Notes under the pieces: model-generated
Database searches by the model: none
What the model saw: only the letters and a program-made list of their open reading frames with translations
Told to the model about the DNA's origin: nothing
Program-made: the position numbers and the translations under genes
Shown here: positions 25,213 through 33,631 of the stretch, piece by piece
Position numbering within the stretch: position 1 is the stretch's first letter
Layout of the letters: every line of letters begins with the position of its first letter
Origin: SZUA-35 sp965530755
GTDB taxonomy: Bacteria; Actinomycetota; Acidimicrobiia; Acidimicrobiales; SZUA-35
Assembly (NCBI GenBank): GCA_965530755.1
Contig: CBESNA010000011.1
Span: 30,262 to 94,261 of the forward strand
Length of the DNA: 64,000 bases
Direction: 5' to 3'

Positions 25213-27351
25213 TCAGTCGGCGCTCACTTCGTGATCGAGGACGGCGTCGGCATCGAGATACTGGTCGTCGTCGAGTTCGACCACGACTCGTTCGAGCGTG
25301 CCCGTGAACTCGTTGGGACTGGCGTAGTGCGACACGGGGGTGCCCCGATCGAGACCGATGTCGAGGCCGGACCACGAGATCAGGATCCAGAAGATGTTCT
25401 CGGTCTCGAAGCTGCCGGCCGGCTCACCGTCGATGAGCAGCGTTCCGACGCCGTGTTTGATCAGCCCGTCGCCGCTGCGCTGCATGTGGAAGCCGAGCTG
25501 ATGGCGGCCGGCAGGCACCGGACGATCCGATCGCAGCAATTGGTGTGAGCCGCCAATGTTCAGGTCGTGGACGAGATGGCCGTCCTCGATGAACAGGGAG
25601 TAGCCGCTGGTCAGATCACCGTGGGCGACGAGCACACCGGTGGCGCGTTCGTCCGGAATGACGACATCAGCGGTGATGGTGTAGCTGCGGCTCCGCAGAT
25701 CGGGTGCGACATCTGACGGGAGGTGACCCATGCCGGCCCAGAACTCATAACGCGTCCGCCCGGCGCGATGTCGTTCTGCGTTCTCGGCGAACCGGTCGGC
25801 GAAGCGATCGTCCAAGGGGAGCACCTGGTGGGCTTCGGCCTGCTCCCACCACAGAGCGATCATGCCGGCCAGTCGTTCCGGCTCGGTCTCGGACAGATCG
25901 TCGACCTCGCTGAAGTCCTCGGCGAGGTGATAGAGCTCCCACCGATCGTCCTCGAATGGCGTGCCCGGCGGATGGTAGGCCACGGCCTTCCAGCCGTCGT
26001 TCCAGATGCCTCGGTGGCCGAACATCTCGAAGTATTGGGGCGGATGATCGCCGCCGGCAACGGCGAAACTCGTTCCCTCGATCGGTTGTTGATCGACACC
26101 GTCGACCGAGTCAGGAGCGTTGATGCCGAGCCGGTCGAGAATCGTGGGTGTGAGGTCAGCGGCGTGGCAGAACTCGTGCCGGAGGCCGGCCTCGTCTCCC
26201 GGCCAGGCGATGACGAGGGGATCCCGGATGCCGCCGCCATGGGTGTTCTGCTTGTAGCGCTTGAGCGGTGTGTTCGACGCCATGGCGAAGCCCCACGGGA
26301 AGTTCGAGTGGGTGTCGGGGCCACCGATGTCGTCGATGCGAGCGATCTTCATGTCGATGTCTTCAGCCATCAGGTTGAACGGACCCATCGCGTTCACGAA
26401 TCCGTTGGGCCCACCCTCCTGACTGGCGCCGTTGTCCGACATGACGACGATGGCGGTGTCGTCCATCTGGCCGGTCGATTCGACGAAGGCCACGAGGCGA
26501 GCCAGGTGCTGATCGAAGTGGTGGAGCATGGCCGCGTACGCTCCACCGAGTCTGGCGAAGAGCCGCCGCTCGTCGTCGGTGTGCTCGCTCCACGGTTGGA
26601 CCATGTGGTTACGGTCCGGCAGACGGGTCCCAGCCGGCACGATGCCGAGGTCGATCTGGCGGGCAAGGCGGTCCGAGCGCATCTGATCCCAGCCCTTGGC
26701 GTACACCTCGGCGTAGTGGTCGATCATCTCCGTCGGGGCCTGGTGGGGAGCGTGACAGGCGCCGGGGGCGACCCACATCAACCACGGGGCCTCTGGGGCG
26801 CCGGCGCGGTGATCGGCCAGCATGGAGATGCTCTGGTCGATGAGGTCCTCGGTGAGGTGGTAGCCGGACTCGTATGTGCCGGGTGCCGTGACGTGACTGT
26901 TGTCGCGAATGACCTCTGGTGAGTACTGGTCGGTCTCGGCGTCCAGGAAACCGTAGAAGCGATCGAAGCCGCGCCCGAGCGGCCATCCGTTGAACGGACC
27001 GGTCGGGCCAGACTCGGTGAGCGGGGTGACGTGCCACTTGCCGATCATGTAGTTCCGGTAGCCGCTGGGCCGGATCATCTCGGCCAGCGTGCCCGCCGAC
27101 CGGGCGATCTTTCCCCGGTATCCGGGGTGGCCACTGTCGAAGTTGGCGAGGCACCCGACGCCGACCGAGTGGTGGTTTCGTCCGGTGAGCAGGGCCGCGC
27201 GCGTGGTGGAACACATCGCCGTCGTGTGGAAGTTCGTGAAGCGCTGACCTCTCGACGCGATCGCATCGATCGTGGGTGTGGCGATCTCGGAGCCGTAGCA
27301 ACCGAAGTCGGCGAAACCGACGTCGTCGAGCAGCACGATCAGCAGATTCAT
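25213..27351 (-). CDS. Arylsulfatase-type sulfatase
   Basis: This 712-residue alkaline-phosphatase-superfamily enzyme hydrolyses sulfate esters. The N-terminus has the metal-binding Asp pair in LLIVLLDDVGFADFG. The sulfatase signature is CSTTRAALLTGRNHH with Cys47, the residue converted to formylglycine. The third signature position is Thr, where Pro or Ala is usual. The GKWHVTPL motif and the metal ligands in SDNGASQEGG are also present. From about residue 560 a beta-sandwich region follows (SRSYTITADVVIP), a known C-terminal extension in this subfamily. No signal peptide is visible, so it appears cytosolic. The ATG overlaps the GNAT stop. The sulfated substrate is unknown. Confidence 0.9.
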   Translation of the reverse strand: MNLLIVLLDDVGFADFGCYGSEIATPTIDAIASRGQRFTNFHTTAMCSTTRAALLTGRNHHSVGVGCLANFDSGHPGYRGKIARSAGTLAEMIRPSGYRNYMIGKWHVTPLTESGPTGPFNGWPLGRGFDRFYGFLDAETDQYSPEVIRDNSHVTAPGTYESGYHLTEDLIDQSISMLADHRAGAPEAPWLMWVAPGACHAPHQAPTEMIDHYAEVYAKGWDQMRSDRLARQIDLGIVPAGTRLPDRNHMVQPWSEHTDDERRLFARLGGAYAAMLHHFDQHLARLVAFVESTGQMDDTAIVVMSDNGASQEGGPNGFVNAMGPFNLMAEDIDMKIARIDDIGGPDTHSNFPWGFAMASNTPLKRYKQNTHGGGIRDPLVIAWPGDEAGLRHEFCHAADLTPTILDRLGINAPDSVDGVDQQPIEGTSFAVAGGDHPPQYFEMFGHRGIWNDGWKAVAYHPPGTPFEDDRWELYHLAEDFSEVDDLSETEPERLAGMIALWWEQAEAHQVLPLDDRFADRFAENAERHRAGRTRYEFWAGMGHLPSDVAPDLRSRSYTITADVVIPDERATGVLVAHGDLTSGYSLFIEDGHLVHDLNIGGSHQLLRSDRPVPAGRHQLGFHMQRSGDGLIKHGVGTLLIDGEPAGSFETENIFWILISWSGLDIGLDRGTPVSHYASPNEFTGTLERVVVELDDDQYLDADAVLDHEVSAD

Positions 27352-28037
27352 GAGGGTCTCCCGGGGAAGAGGCCGAGGATCCGCCAACCGAGGTCGGGGA
27401 ATCCAGAGGCATCGGCGGTCTTGGCCGAGGCGATGTTGTCCTCGGCGTGGAGGTAGATCGGTACGGCACCATCGTCGAGGGCCCGGCGAGCGGCCTGAGT
27501 GACGAGACGTTGTGCCCAGCCTCGCCCTCGATGGTCCTCTTCGGTGACGACGGCCAATTCGTGACCGATGCTGGTGTGGATCTTCCGGCCGATGCCGGCG
27601 GCGACCACACCATCGGCCGGATCGCCGTCGAAACCGACCAGCACCTCGCCGTTGAAGGGGATCAACCACTCGGGTACGCGCGGGTCGGTCGTGGGGAGCC
27701 AGATGCCGGGATCGTCGCTTGGCGTAGGGGCGCCGCTCCATCGAAAGATGCCGCGCCCGAAACGCCACGACGGGCGACCCAGCGTTGACGCGATCGAGGC
27801 ACCGACCTCGTCGACCGTCGTCCCGAGAGCCCGGACGGCGCCGACCCGAAGCGGATCGACCGAGATGACGGCTCCATCAAGCGTTTCCACACCTGTCATG
27901 GGGCGGACCGAGCCGTCCCAGGCCGGCTGTTCCCTGAGACTCGAGCCGACGATGGAGAGTTCAGAGGCGGGAGGCCATGCTCCCAACCATTCGCGCAAAA
28001 ACTCGTGGAGTCGTTCCTCGATCGGGTCGGCGATCAC
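27348..28037 (-). CDS. GNAT-family N-acetyltransferase
   Basis: This 229-residue protein has a C-terminal GNAT domain. The acetyl-CoA-binding motif A is VTEEDHRGRGWAQRLVTQAA near residue 170, followed by YLHAEDNIASAKTADASGF and a terminal LGWRILGLFPG. The first 100 residues are a partially acidic region resembling the N-terminal half of FR47-like acetyltransferases. The start is a GTG at 28037 that overlaps the TGA of the acyl-CoA dehydrogenase, and its stop overlaps the sulfatase ATG, so it is tightly coupled in the operon. The acceptor is unknown. Confidence 0.85.
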   Translation of the reverse strand: MIADPIEERLHEFLREWLGAWPPASELSIVGSSLREQPAWDGSVRPMTGVETLDGAVISVDPLRVGAVRALGTTVDEVGASIASTLGRPSWRFGRGIFRWSGAPTPSDDPGIWLPTTDPRVPEWLIPFNGEVLVGFDGDPADGVVAAGIGRKIHTSIGHELAVVTEEDHRGRGWAQRLVTQAARRALDDGAVPIYLHAEDNIASAKTADASGFPDLGWRILGLFPGRPS

Positions 28038-29140
28038 GAGCGGGGCAGCCCGAGCAGATGCTCCCCGATGATGTCGCGCTGCACCTCACTGGTGCCGCCG
28101 CCGATGGTGAGCGCCCGGCTGAACAGGTACGACCAGTGCCAGAGGTCGAGGTGTTCCGCCTCCTCGTTCTGGACGCCGCACATGCCGGCCGCGCCCTGGA
28201 GGTCCTTTGCCAGGCTGGTGATGGTCTGCCCGTGTACGTCGCTGAGTGCTTTACGAATCGAGGCGAACGGTCCGGGATCCTTGCCGCCGAGCGCCATCGT
28301 CATCATCCGGTAACCCAGGAGTTCGAGAATGGTCTTCTCTGTGTAGGCAACGGCCGCCTTCTGCCGGAGCAGCGGATCGGTGATCGATCCCTTGGCCTGC
28401 TCGAAGAACGCATCGCTGGTCGGCCCCATGCCCCAGATGACGCCGCCCTCAGAGAGCGACAGTCGCTCGTTGCCGAGCGTCACCTTCGCCAGCCGCCAGC
28501 CGCCGTTCTCGGGGCCGATGCGATTGGCGACCGGGATGCGGACGTCGTCGAACCATGTCTCGTTGAAGTGGTTCCCGCCCGTCATCTCGACGATCTTGCG
28601 AACGTCGATGCCGGCCGTGTTCATGTCGACCACGAAGTAGCTGATGCCCTCCTGCTTGCGGCCTTCGGTGCTGGTCCTGGCCAGGAGGATCCCCCAGTCG
28701 GCGGTGTTGGCCCAGGTGCTCCAGATCTTCTGTCCGTTCACGACGTACTCGTCGCCGTCGCGCACCGCTGCCGTGCGGAGCGAGGCAAGGTCACTCCCCG
28801 CGTCCGGCTCGCTGAAGAGCTGCGTCCACTCGGTCGTTCCGTCGAGGATCGCAGGCAACCAGCGCTGCTGTTGTTCCTCGGTGCCACCGGCCAGAATGGT
28901 CGGACCGGCCCAGCCGACGGCGATCGAAACTCCGGGGAACTCGACGCCGGCGGCACTGAGTTCCTCGTCGATGATCAGTTGATGTTCGACGTCGGCATCG
29001 AGCCCCCAGGGGACGGGCCAGTGGGGTGCCACCAGGCCGCGTTCGGCCAGCTGGGCCCGGGTCGGGTCGGGATGTTCGGCCAGCCATTGTCGGATCACCG
29101 ATCGCCGCGGGTCGTCGAGGTCGGGGACGTCGAAATCCAT
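28034..29140 (-). CDS. Acyl-CoA dehydrogenase
   Basis: This 368-residue FAD enzyme has the standard acyl-CoA dehydrogenase motifs: QLFSEPDAGSDLASLRT, VNGQKIWSTWA and the C-terminal ALTIGGGTSEVQRDIIGEHLLG. The middle domain is normal (TGGNHFNETWFDDVRIP). A catalytic Glu was not assigned at the usual C-terminal position. Members of this group oxidise CoA thioesters, often of steroid side chains or branched acids. Stop/start overlap joins it to the upstream second dehydrogenase gene (TGATG) and the downstream GNAT gene, so all are probably translated from one message. Confidence 0.92.
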   Translation of the reverse strand: MDFDVPDLDDPRRSVIRQWLAEHPDPTRAQLAERGLVAPHWPVPWGLDADVEHQLIIDEELSAAGVEFPGVSIAVGWAGPTILAGGTEEQQQRWLPAILDGTTEWTQLFSEPDAGSDLASLRTAAVRDGDEYVVNGQKIWSTWANTADWGILLARTSTEGRKQEGISYFVVDMNTAGIDVRKIVEMTGGNHFNETWFDDVRIPVANRIGPENGGWRLAKVTLGNERLSLSEGGVIWGMGPTSDAFFEQAKGSITDPLLRQKAAVAYTEKTILELLGYRMMTMALGGKDPGPFASIRKALSDVHGQTITSLAKDLQGAAGMCGVQNEEAEHLDLWHWSYLFSRALTIGGGTSEVQRDIIGEHLLGLPRS

Positions 29141-30261
29141 CAGAACTGGCTTGTGGAGGTCGGCAGGCCGAAGGCCATACGGCCGAGTGGCTCGAGCAGG
29201 CGAGGGGCGATCATGCCGTGTTGCGTGGCGACGTGAACATCTCGGAACACGCGTTGCAGGCGGCTGGTCAGATACACGGAGGTCCCGCCGCCGGCGTGAT
29301 AACAGAGGTCGACCGCTTCGGCTGAGCGAAGAGCGGCGTTGGTCGAGGCCAGGCGCAACAGGCGTTTCTGCTCGTCGGTCAGACGGGCTTCGGCTTCGGC
29401 GAAATCCCAGCATTCGGCGACGATCTCTCGTACGAACGCACGGGCAGAACGAACATTGGCTTCGGCCCTCGCAAGGTCGGCCTGGATCACCGGTCGCTCG
29501 GCAAGACCCTTCGAGCTGCCCGCCGGCTGCTTCTCCGCCAGGGCAATCAATTCGTCGATGGCTCGCTCGGCCAGGCCGAGCGTCACGGCCGACACTCCCA
29601 GCGCAAGCGCACCGAGGAACGAGAATCGGTAGAGCGGGCTGTCGGTGATCGGTTCCGGATTCGCTGCGAAGTCGACCCATCGACCCTCCGGCACGAAGGC
29701 GTCCGTTGTCCGGTAGTCGGTCGAGGCCGTGCCCTGCAGACCGGCAACGTGCCAGGTGTCGAGGAATTCGACATCGTCGATGTCGAAGAACACGAACGGT
29801 GAGCCTCGTTGCCCCTCCATCGTGACGCCGCCGCCGAACCATGTGCAATGGCTCGACCCCGAGCCCCACGCCCACTCGCCGGTGACCCGCACACCACCGT
29901 CGGTTGCGGTGGCGACGCCCTTTGGCATCCCGAACCCACCCGTGACGGCCCGCGGATCACCGTAGATCTCCTCGGCAAACTGCGGCGGGAGGAAGCCGGC
30001 GTTCAGGGCGGTCGTGCCGCCGATCATCACGCACCATCCGGTGGCGCCGTCGTGGTAGGCGGCCTGCTCGATTGCATCGAGCATGTCGCCTACCGATGCC
30101 TCGAGGCCGCCGTACCGCTTCGGGATCCACAGTCGGAAGACCTCGGAGTCGATCAGCGCATCGACGATGTCGCGAGGCAGCCGCCCGGCCTGCTCGATCT
30201 CGTCGGAGCGAGCATCGGCCATGGCCAGAGCGGCCGACAGTTTCGGCTCGATGGACAGCAT
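29140..30261 (-). CDS. Acyl-CoA dehydrogenase/HsaA-like flavoprotein
   Basis: This 373-residue protein belongs to the acyl-CoA-dehydrogenase-like flavin monooxygenase/oxidoreductase group, which includes HsaA-type hydroxylases. The N-terminal helical domain has LIDSEVFRLWIPKRYGGLEA. The middle domain has VRVTGEWAWGSGSSHCTWF and DTWHVAGLQGTASTDYRT, and the C-terminal four-helix part ends RVFRDVHVATQHGMIAPRLL. The last motif resembles HsaA and DszC-like enzymes, which use reduced flavin and O2, more than beta-oxidation enzymes; that is inference. The ATG at 30261 lies four bases after the stop of the small membrane-protein gene. Confidence 0.88.
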   Translation of the reverse strand: MLSIEPKLSAALAMADARSDEIEQAGRLPRDIVDALIDSEVFRLWIPKRYGGLEASVGDMLDAIEQAAYHDGATGWCVMIGGTTALNAGFLPPQFAEEIYGDPRAVTGGFGMPKGVATATDGGVRVTGEWAWGSGSSHCTWFGGGVTMEGQRGSPFVFFDIDDVEFLDTWHVAGLQGTASTDYRTTDAFVPEGRWVDFAANPEPITDSPLYRFSFLGALALGVSAVTLGLAERAIDELIALAEKQPAGSSKGLAERPVIQADLARAEANVRSARAFVREIVAECWDFAEAEARLTDEQKRLLRLASTNAALRSAEAVDLCYHAGGGTSVYLTSRLQRVFRDVHVATQHGMIAPRLLEPLGRMAFGLPTSTSQF

Positions 30262-30265
30262 CAGG

Positions 30266-30469
30266 TCATTCTGGACCGGTGTCCACCTCCGGTGCACGTC
30301 GTGTTGCGAACGCAAGCAGTGCAGCAACCCCTCCGGCGAGGAGGGCGAGGGCTCCCACCGCTCCGAATTCGATGTTGTTCCAGCCGCTGAGGACAGCGGC
30401 TCCGCCGACGATGAGGAACATGATTCCGACGGAGAGACTGAAGGGACGGGGACGCTTGGTCTCAGCCAT
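30266..30469 (-). CDS. Small two-helix membrane protein
   Basis: This 67-residue protein has a basic start (MAETKRPRPF), two predicted transmembrane helices (SVGIMFLIVGGAAVLSG and AVGALALLAGGVAALLAFA) and a short acidic tail. Its ATG lies inside the last codons of the PspC-domain gene (8-base overlap), so it is co-translated. No family was recognised. Its position suggests a partner of the PspC-domain protein in the envelope-stress module. Confidence 0.7.
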   Translation of the reverse strand: MAETKRPRPFSLSVGIMFLIVGGAAVLSGWNNIEFGAVGALALLAGGVAALLAFATRRAPEVDTGPE

Positions 30470-31613
30470 GGTGCACCTCGACGTAACCGAAGGTCACCTC
30501 GACGTCGAGGGTGATGGTCGGGCGATCGCCGGCACCTGTCGACTGGTTGGAGGAGGCGTCGGTGAACACGCCGGCCACCTCGCGGCCGAACAGGTCGGAG
30601 TAGCCGGCCGAGACGTCGGCGTGGACCTCGACATTCACGTCCTCGGGAAGCCAGATCTCGGTGTAGCCGGCACCGACATTGACCTCGATCGTGTGATCCT
30701 CGGTGAACGAAACCCGTCGGAGATCGAGCTCGAGCGGTCCGGCGCCGAGGTCGTAGCTGGTGCGTACGTCTGCCTCGTTGACCGGGGTGTAGTCACGGGT
30801 GCCGGTGCCACCCTCGGCAAGTGCGTCGACGCCGGGGGAGAGGGCCAGGCCGACCGCCAGCAGCAAGCCGATCGGCACGAGCCCTCTGGCTCGACCGCGG
30901 AACGCCCCGTACACGAGACCACCTCCGACGACGGCCAATGCGGTCCCGAACACCGCTGCGGCCGGGATGTTGGGCCCGAACTGATCCATGGTGAGAAGGA
31001 GCCCGATGGCGACTGCAGCGATCGCCAGCGTCACCGACGTGACGGGCGGCCGTGGCAACGCTGGTTCGAGCGGTGAGGCTGCCGAATAGGTCGGTTCGAC
31101 GGTCGCCCAATGAGAAGCTGGGGCGGTCGCAGCGGGAGCGGCGTGAGTGAACCCCGACTCCTCCCGCTGGTTGAGCAGGTAGAAGCCAGCGGCGATCAGC
31201 AACAGCGGGATGACCGTGATCTCGAAGGTGCCGGGCCCGAAGGTGAGCGATGACGACGCTGCGGCGACGGCGAAAAGAACGCCGAAGATGGCGCGGGTGG
31301 TGTTCGAGGTGATCGTCACCGGTCGCGTCTCGGGGTCAGACGGCGTCGGGATCAGGAACCAGCACGCGATATAGGCCAGCGGGCCGAAGCCGCCGATGGC
31401 CGTCGATGCCACGAAGCCGACCTGGATCAGGAGCGGCGCGAAGTCGAAGTACTGGGCGATGCCGGTGGCGACGCCGCCGAGCGGCGAGTCCGTTGCTCTC
31501 CGCAAGCGCCGCACCGGCGGTGGCATGGGTGGCGGTTCGGTCATCGTGGTGCCGTCCGGCGTTTCCTCGTGGGGATCGTCGATGGGCATTGGGGTTGTTG
31601 GGTCGTGTTCCAT
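30462..31613 (-). CDS. PspC-domain membrane protein with a LiaF-like C-terminus
   Basis: This 383-residue membrane protein begins with an acidic/proline-rich cytosolic segment and a PspC domain (SPLGGVATGIAQYF, then ACWFLIPTP near residue 85). Several transmembrane helices span about residues 100-285. The last 100 residues form a beta-rich domain (YDLGAGPLELDLRRVSF, EVNVGAGYTEIWLPEDVNVE) of the LiaF/DUF4097-like adhesin type. GGAGGAAG lies ten bases before the ATG at 31613. It is divergent from a PspC-domain histidine kinase. By analogy with LiaF it could be the inhibitory sensor partner of that kinase; that is inference. Confidence 0.88.
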   Translation of the reverse strand: MEHDPTTPMPIDDPHEETPDGTTMTEPPPMPPPVRRLRRATDSPLGGVATGIAQYFDFAPLLIQVGFVASTAIGGFGPLAYIACWFLIPTPSDPETRPVTITSNTTRAIFGVLFAVAAASSSLTFGPGTFEITVIPLLLIAAGFYLLNQREESGFTHAAPAATAPASHWATVEPTYSAASPLEPALPRPPVTSVTLAIAAVAIGLLLTMDQFGPNIPAAAVFGTALAVVGGGLVYGAFRGRARGLVPIGLLLAVGLALSPGVDALAEGGTGTRDYTPVNEADVRTSYDLGAGPLELDLRRVSFTEDHTIEVNVGAGYTEIWLPEDVNVEVHADVSAGYSDLFGREVAGVFTDASSNQSTGAGDRPTITLDVEVTFGYVEVHHG

Positions 31614-31672
31614 GCCACCAGCTTCCTCCCGTGATTCGCCGGCACCCATCGGGACAGTCAACCACGGCCACC

Positions 31673-31711
31673 GGGTCCTTCTCGGGGTCGACTCAGGGTC
31701 GACCCCGATGG
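31673..31711. promoter_or_regulatory. GGGTC repeats and 18-bp shared element before the kinase gene
   Basis: GGGTC occurs at 31673, 31685 and 31696, spaced 12 and 11 bases. The last copy opens an 18-base element, CAGGGTCGACCCCGATGG at 31694-31711, that recurs with one mismatch before the ABC exporter gene. The element ends 33 bases before the kinase ATG. A 10-base inverted repeat (31683-31692 and 31698-31707) overlaps it. Confidence 0.65.
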
Positions 31712-31744
31712 CACGCAGCCTGCGACGTGCGAGCATGGACAGCG

Positions 31745-32893
31745 ATGACGTACTGGCAGGTGCCCTCCCGGGCCGACGACGAGCGATTGCTCGGTGGAGT
31801 CGCTTCTGGCATAGCGGCCGAGATCGGGATCGATCCGATGTGGATTCGTCTCGGATTCGTCGGTCTCTTCGCCATCGGTGGTTGGGGAGCGCTGCTCTAC
31901 CTCGTCCTCTTCGGTGTGATCTCGTTCGCCGATTACAACGGCTACGGAGCCTCCGCTCCGCCGACGGCGAAGGGACGATCCGGGCTCCGCCGCCTCGCAG
32001 GCACAGCGCTCATCGTCGCCGGTCTTGCCGTCCTCGTCGCCGGCCTCGGGGGGCTTCCGCAGAGTGTCATCTGGCCGGTCGGCCTCATCGGCGCTGGGCT
32101 GGTGATCGCTCTGCGCCGTGGCGCCGGTCGATCCCAGGTGGTCGGAGCATTCGTGGCCGCCGTCGGCGCATTTGCCCTTGTCCAGACCGCCGACCTCGGC
32201 CCGGCAGTGTCACCCCAGGTGGTGGCCGCTGTCGTGGTGGTGAGTGTGTTCGTGATGTCCGCTCCCTGGTGGTGGCGTCTGGTCACCGATCTCGACGCCG
32301 AACGTCAGGCGCGAATCCGGGCAGATGAACGAGCAGACGTGGCCGCACATCTCCACGACTCTGTGCTGCAAACGCTCACCCTGATCCAGAACGGCCTGAA
32401 CGACGGGAACGCTGATCCGCAGCAGATGGCCCATCTCGCCCGCAAACAGGAACGCGAACTCCGGAACTGGCTCGACCCCGACCGCGCCTCGCGATCCGGC
32501 GAGTCGGTACGGGGTCGCCTGGATCAGATCGCCAGCGAAGTCGAGGAGATGTACGGCGTCGCGGTCGAGGTGGTCTGTGTCGGCGATGTTCTGGTCGACG
32601 ACCGCATCGACGCACTGTTGGCAGCCGGGCGCGAAGCCACCATGAACGCAGCGCGCCACAGTGGCGCATCACGAGTCGATCTCTACGCAGAGATTCGACC
32701 AGAGCACGTCGAGCTCTTCGTTCGGGACACCGGTAAGGGGTTCGATCGCGACGCCGTCGACCCCGATCGACGTGGACTGCGCCAAAGTGTGGAAGGCAGA
32801 ATGGAACGCGTCGGTGGCGTGGTGCGAGTACACACTGTGATCGGCGAGGGCACCGAGATCGAGCTCGTGCTGGCGAGAGAACTGGAGAGCTGA
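31745..32893 (+). CDS. PspC-domain sensor histidine kinase
   Basis: This 382-residue membrane kinase has an N-terminal PspC domain (RLLGGVASGIAAEIGIDPMW, LYLVLFGVISF), about four or five further hydrophobic segments to residue 175, then a cytosolic HisKA_3 region. The phosphoacceptor is His204 in AAHLHDSVLQTLTL. The HATPase domain has GREATMNAARHSGASRV (N box) and RDTGKGFD (G1 box). This matches the actinobacterial PspC-kinase/LuxR pairs and LiaS/NarX-type envelope sensors. Its TGA overlaps the ATG of the response-regulator gene (TGATG). The start follows shared GGGTC repeats that could make it autoregulated. Confidence 0.93.
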   Translation: MTYWQVPSRADDERLLGGVASGIAAEIGIDPMWIRLGFVGLFAIGGWGALLYLVLFGVISFADYNGYGASAPPTAKGRSGLRRLAGTALIVAGLAVLVAGLGGLPQSVIWPVGLIGAGLVIALRRGAGRSQVVGAFVAAVGAFALVQTADLGPAVSPQVVAAVVVVSVFVMSAPWWWRLVTDLDAERQARIRADERADVAAHLHDSVLQTLTLIQNGLNDGNADPQQMAHLARKQERELRNWLDPDRASRSGESVRGRLDQIASEVEEMYGVAVEVVCVGDVLVDDRIDALLAAGREATMNAARHSGASRVDLYAEIRPEHVELFVRDTGKGFDRDAVDPDRRGLRQSVEGRMERVGGVVRVHTVIGEGTEIELVLARELES

Positions 32894-33561
32894 TGTTCCA
32901 ACCACGAGTGGTGCTGGTCGACGATCATGATCTGGTTCGCGCCGGTGTCCGGGCCGGTCTCGGGTCGGCTGTCCACGTCGTCGGCGAGGCGGCCGACACC
33001 GAGGAAGCCGTCGACGTCATCGTCGAGACGCTGCCTGATGTCGTGCTCCTCGACGTCCATCTGCCCTCGGGGACCGGGGCCGATGTCATCAAAGGTGTGC
33101 TGGCCAGGCTCGACCAGAATCCGGACACGCGCGGCCCGGAAGGGAGGGTGGCGTTCCTGGCGCTCTCGGTGAGCGATGCGCCGGACGATGTGATCTCGGT
33201 GATCCGGGCCGGTGCCCGGGGCTACGTCACCAAGGCGATCTCGGGTGAAGACCTGGCCGACGCGGTGCGGCGCGTGGCAGAGGGTGATGCGGTCTTCTCG
33301 CCCAGATTGGCCGGCTTCGTGATCGACGCCTTCTCGGGATCGATCGCCGAGCCGATCGACCCGGAGCTGGACCAGCTCTCACCTCGAGAGCAGGAGGTGA
33401 TGCGCCTGCTCGCCCGGGGGTATGCCTACAAGGAAATCGCCCGCCGGCTCACGATCTCGGTCAAGACGGTCGAGACACATGCGTCGAACGTGCTGCGCAA
33501 GCTGCAGGTGTCCAATCGGCACGAGCTGTCCCGTTGGGCACAGAAACGGCGCATCGTCTGA
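32893..33561 (+). CDS. LuxR/NarL-type response regulator
   Basis: This 222-residue cytosolic regulator has a receiver domain: VVLVDDHDLVRAG, phosphoacceptor Asp54 in VVLLDVHLPSG, and the switch Thr/Lys region GYVTKAISGEDL. A LuxR-type helix-turn-helix spans about residues 155-215 (LSPREQEVMRLLARGYAYKE, VKTVETHASNVLRKLQV). It is translationally coupled to the PspC-domain kinase, which should phosphorylate it. Repeats of GGGTC lie before the kinase gene and directly after this gene before the exporter, and are candidate binding sites for this protein. Confidence 0.95.
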   Translation: MFQPRVVLVDDHDLVRAGVRAGLGSAVHVVGEAADTEEAVDVIVETLPDVVLLDVHLPSGTGADVIKGVLARLDQNPDTRGPEGRVAFLALSVSDAPDDVISVIRAGARGYVTKAISGEDLADAVRRVAEGDAVFSPRLAGFVIDAFSGSIAEPIDPELDQLSPREQEVMRLLARGYAYKEIARRLTISVKTVETHASNVLRKLQVSNRHELSRWAQKRRIV

Positions 33562-33599
33562 GGGTCTGATCAGGGTCAGGCCAGGGTCGCCCCCGATGG
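33562..33599. promoter_or_regulatory. GGGTC repeats and 18-bp shared element before the ABC exporter genes
   Basis: GGGTC occurs at 33562, 33573 and 33584, exactly 11 bases apart. The last copy opens CAGGGTCGCCCCCGATGG at 33582-33599, which matches the element before the kinase gene at 17 of 18 bases. It ends 32 bases before the ATPase ATG, against 33 at the kinase gene. Confidence 0.65.
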
Positions 33600-33631
33600 T
33601 CGATCGGTCCCGGTGGAACGACCATCGAGAC

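Noticed and set aside
30718..31076. Extra plus-strand gene opposite the PspC protein
   Set aside because: It is antisense to a gene with clear domains and a strong ribosome-binding site.
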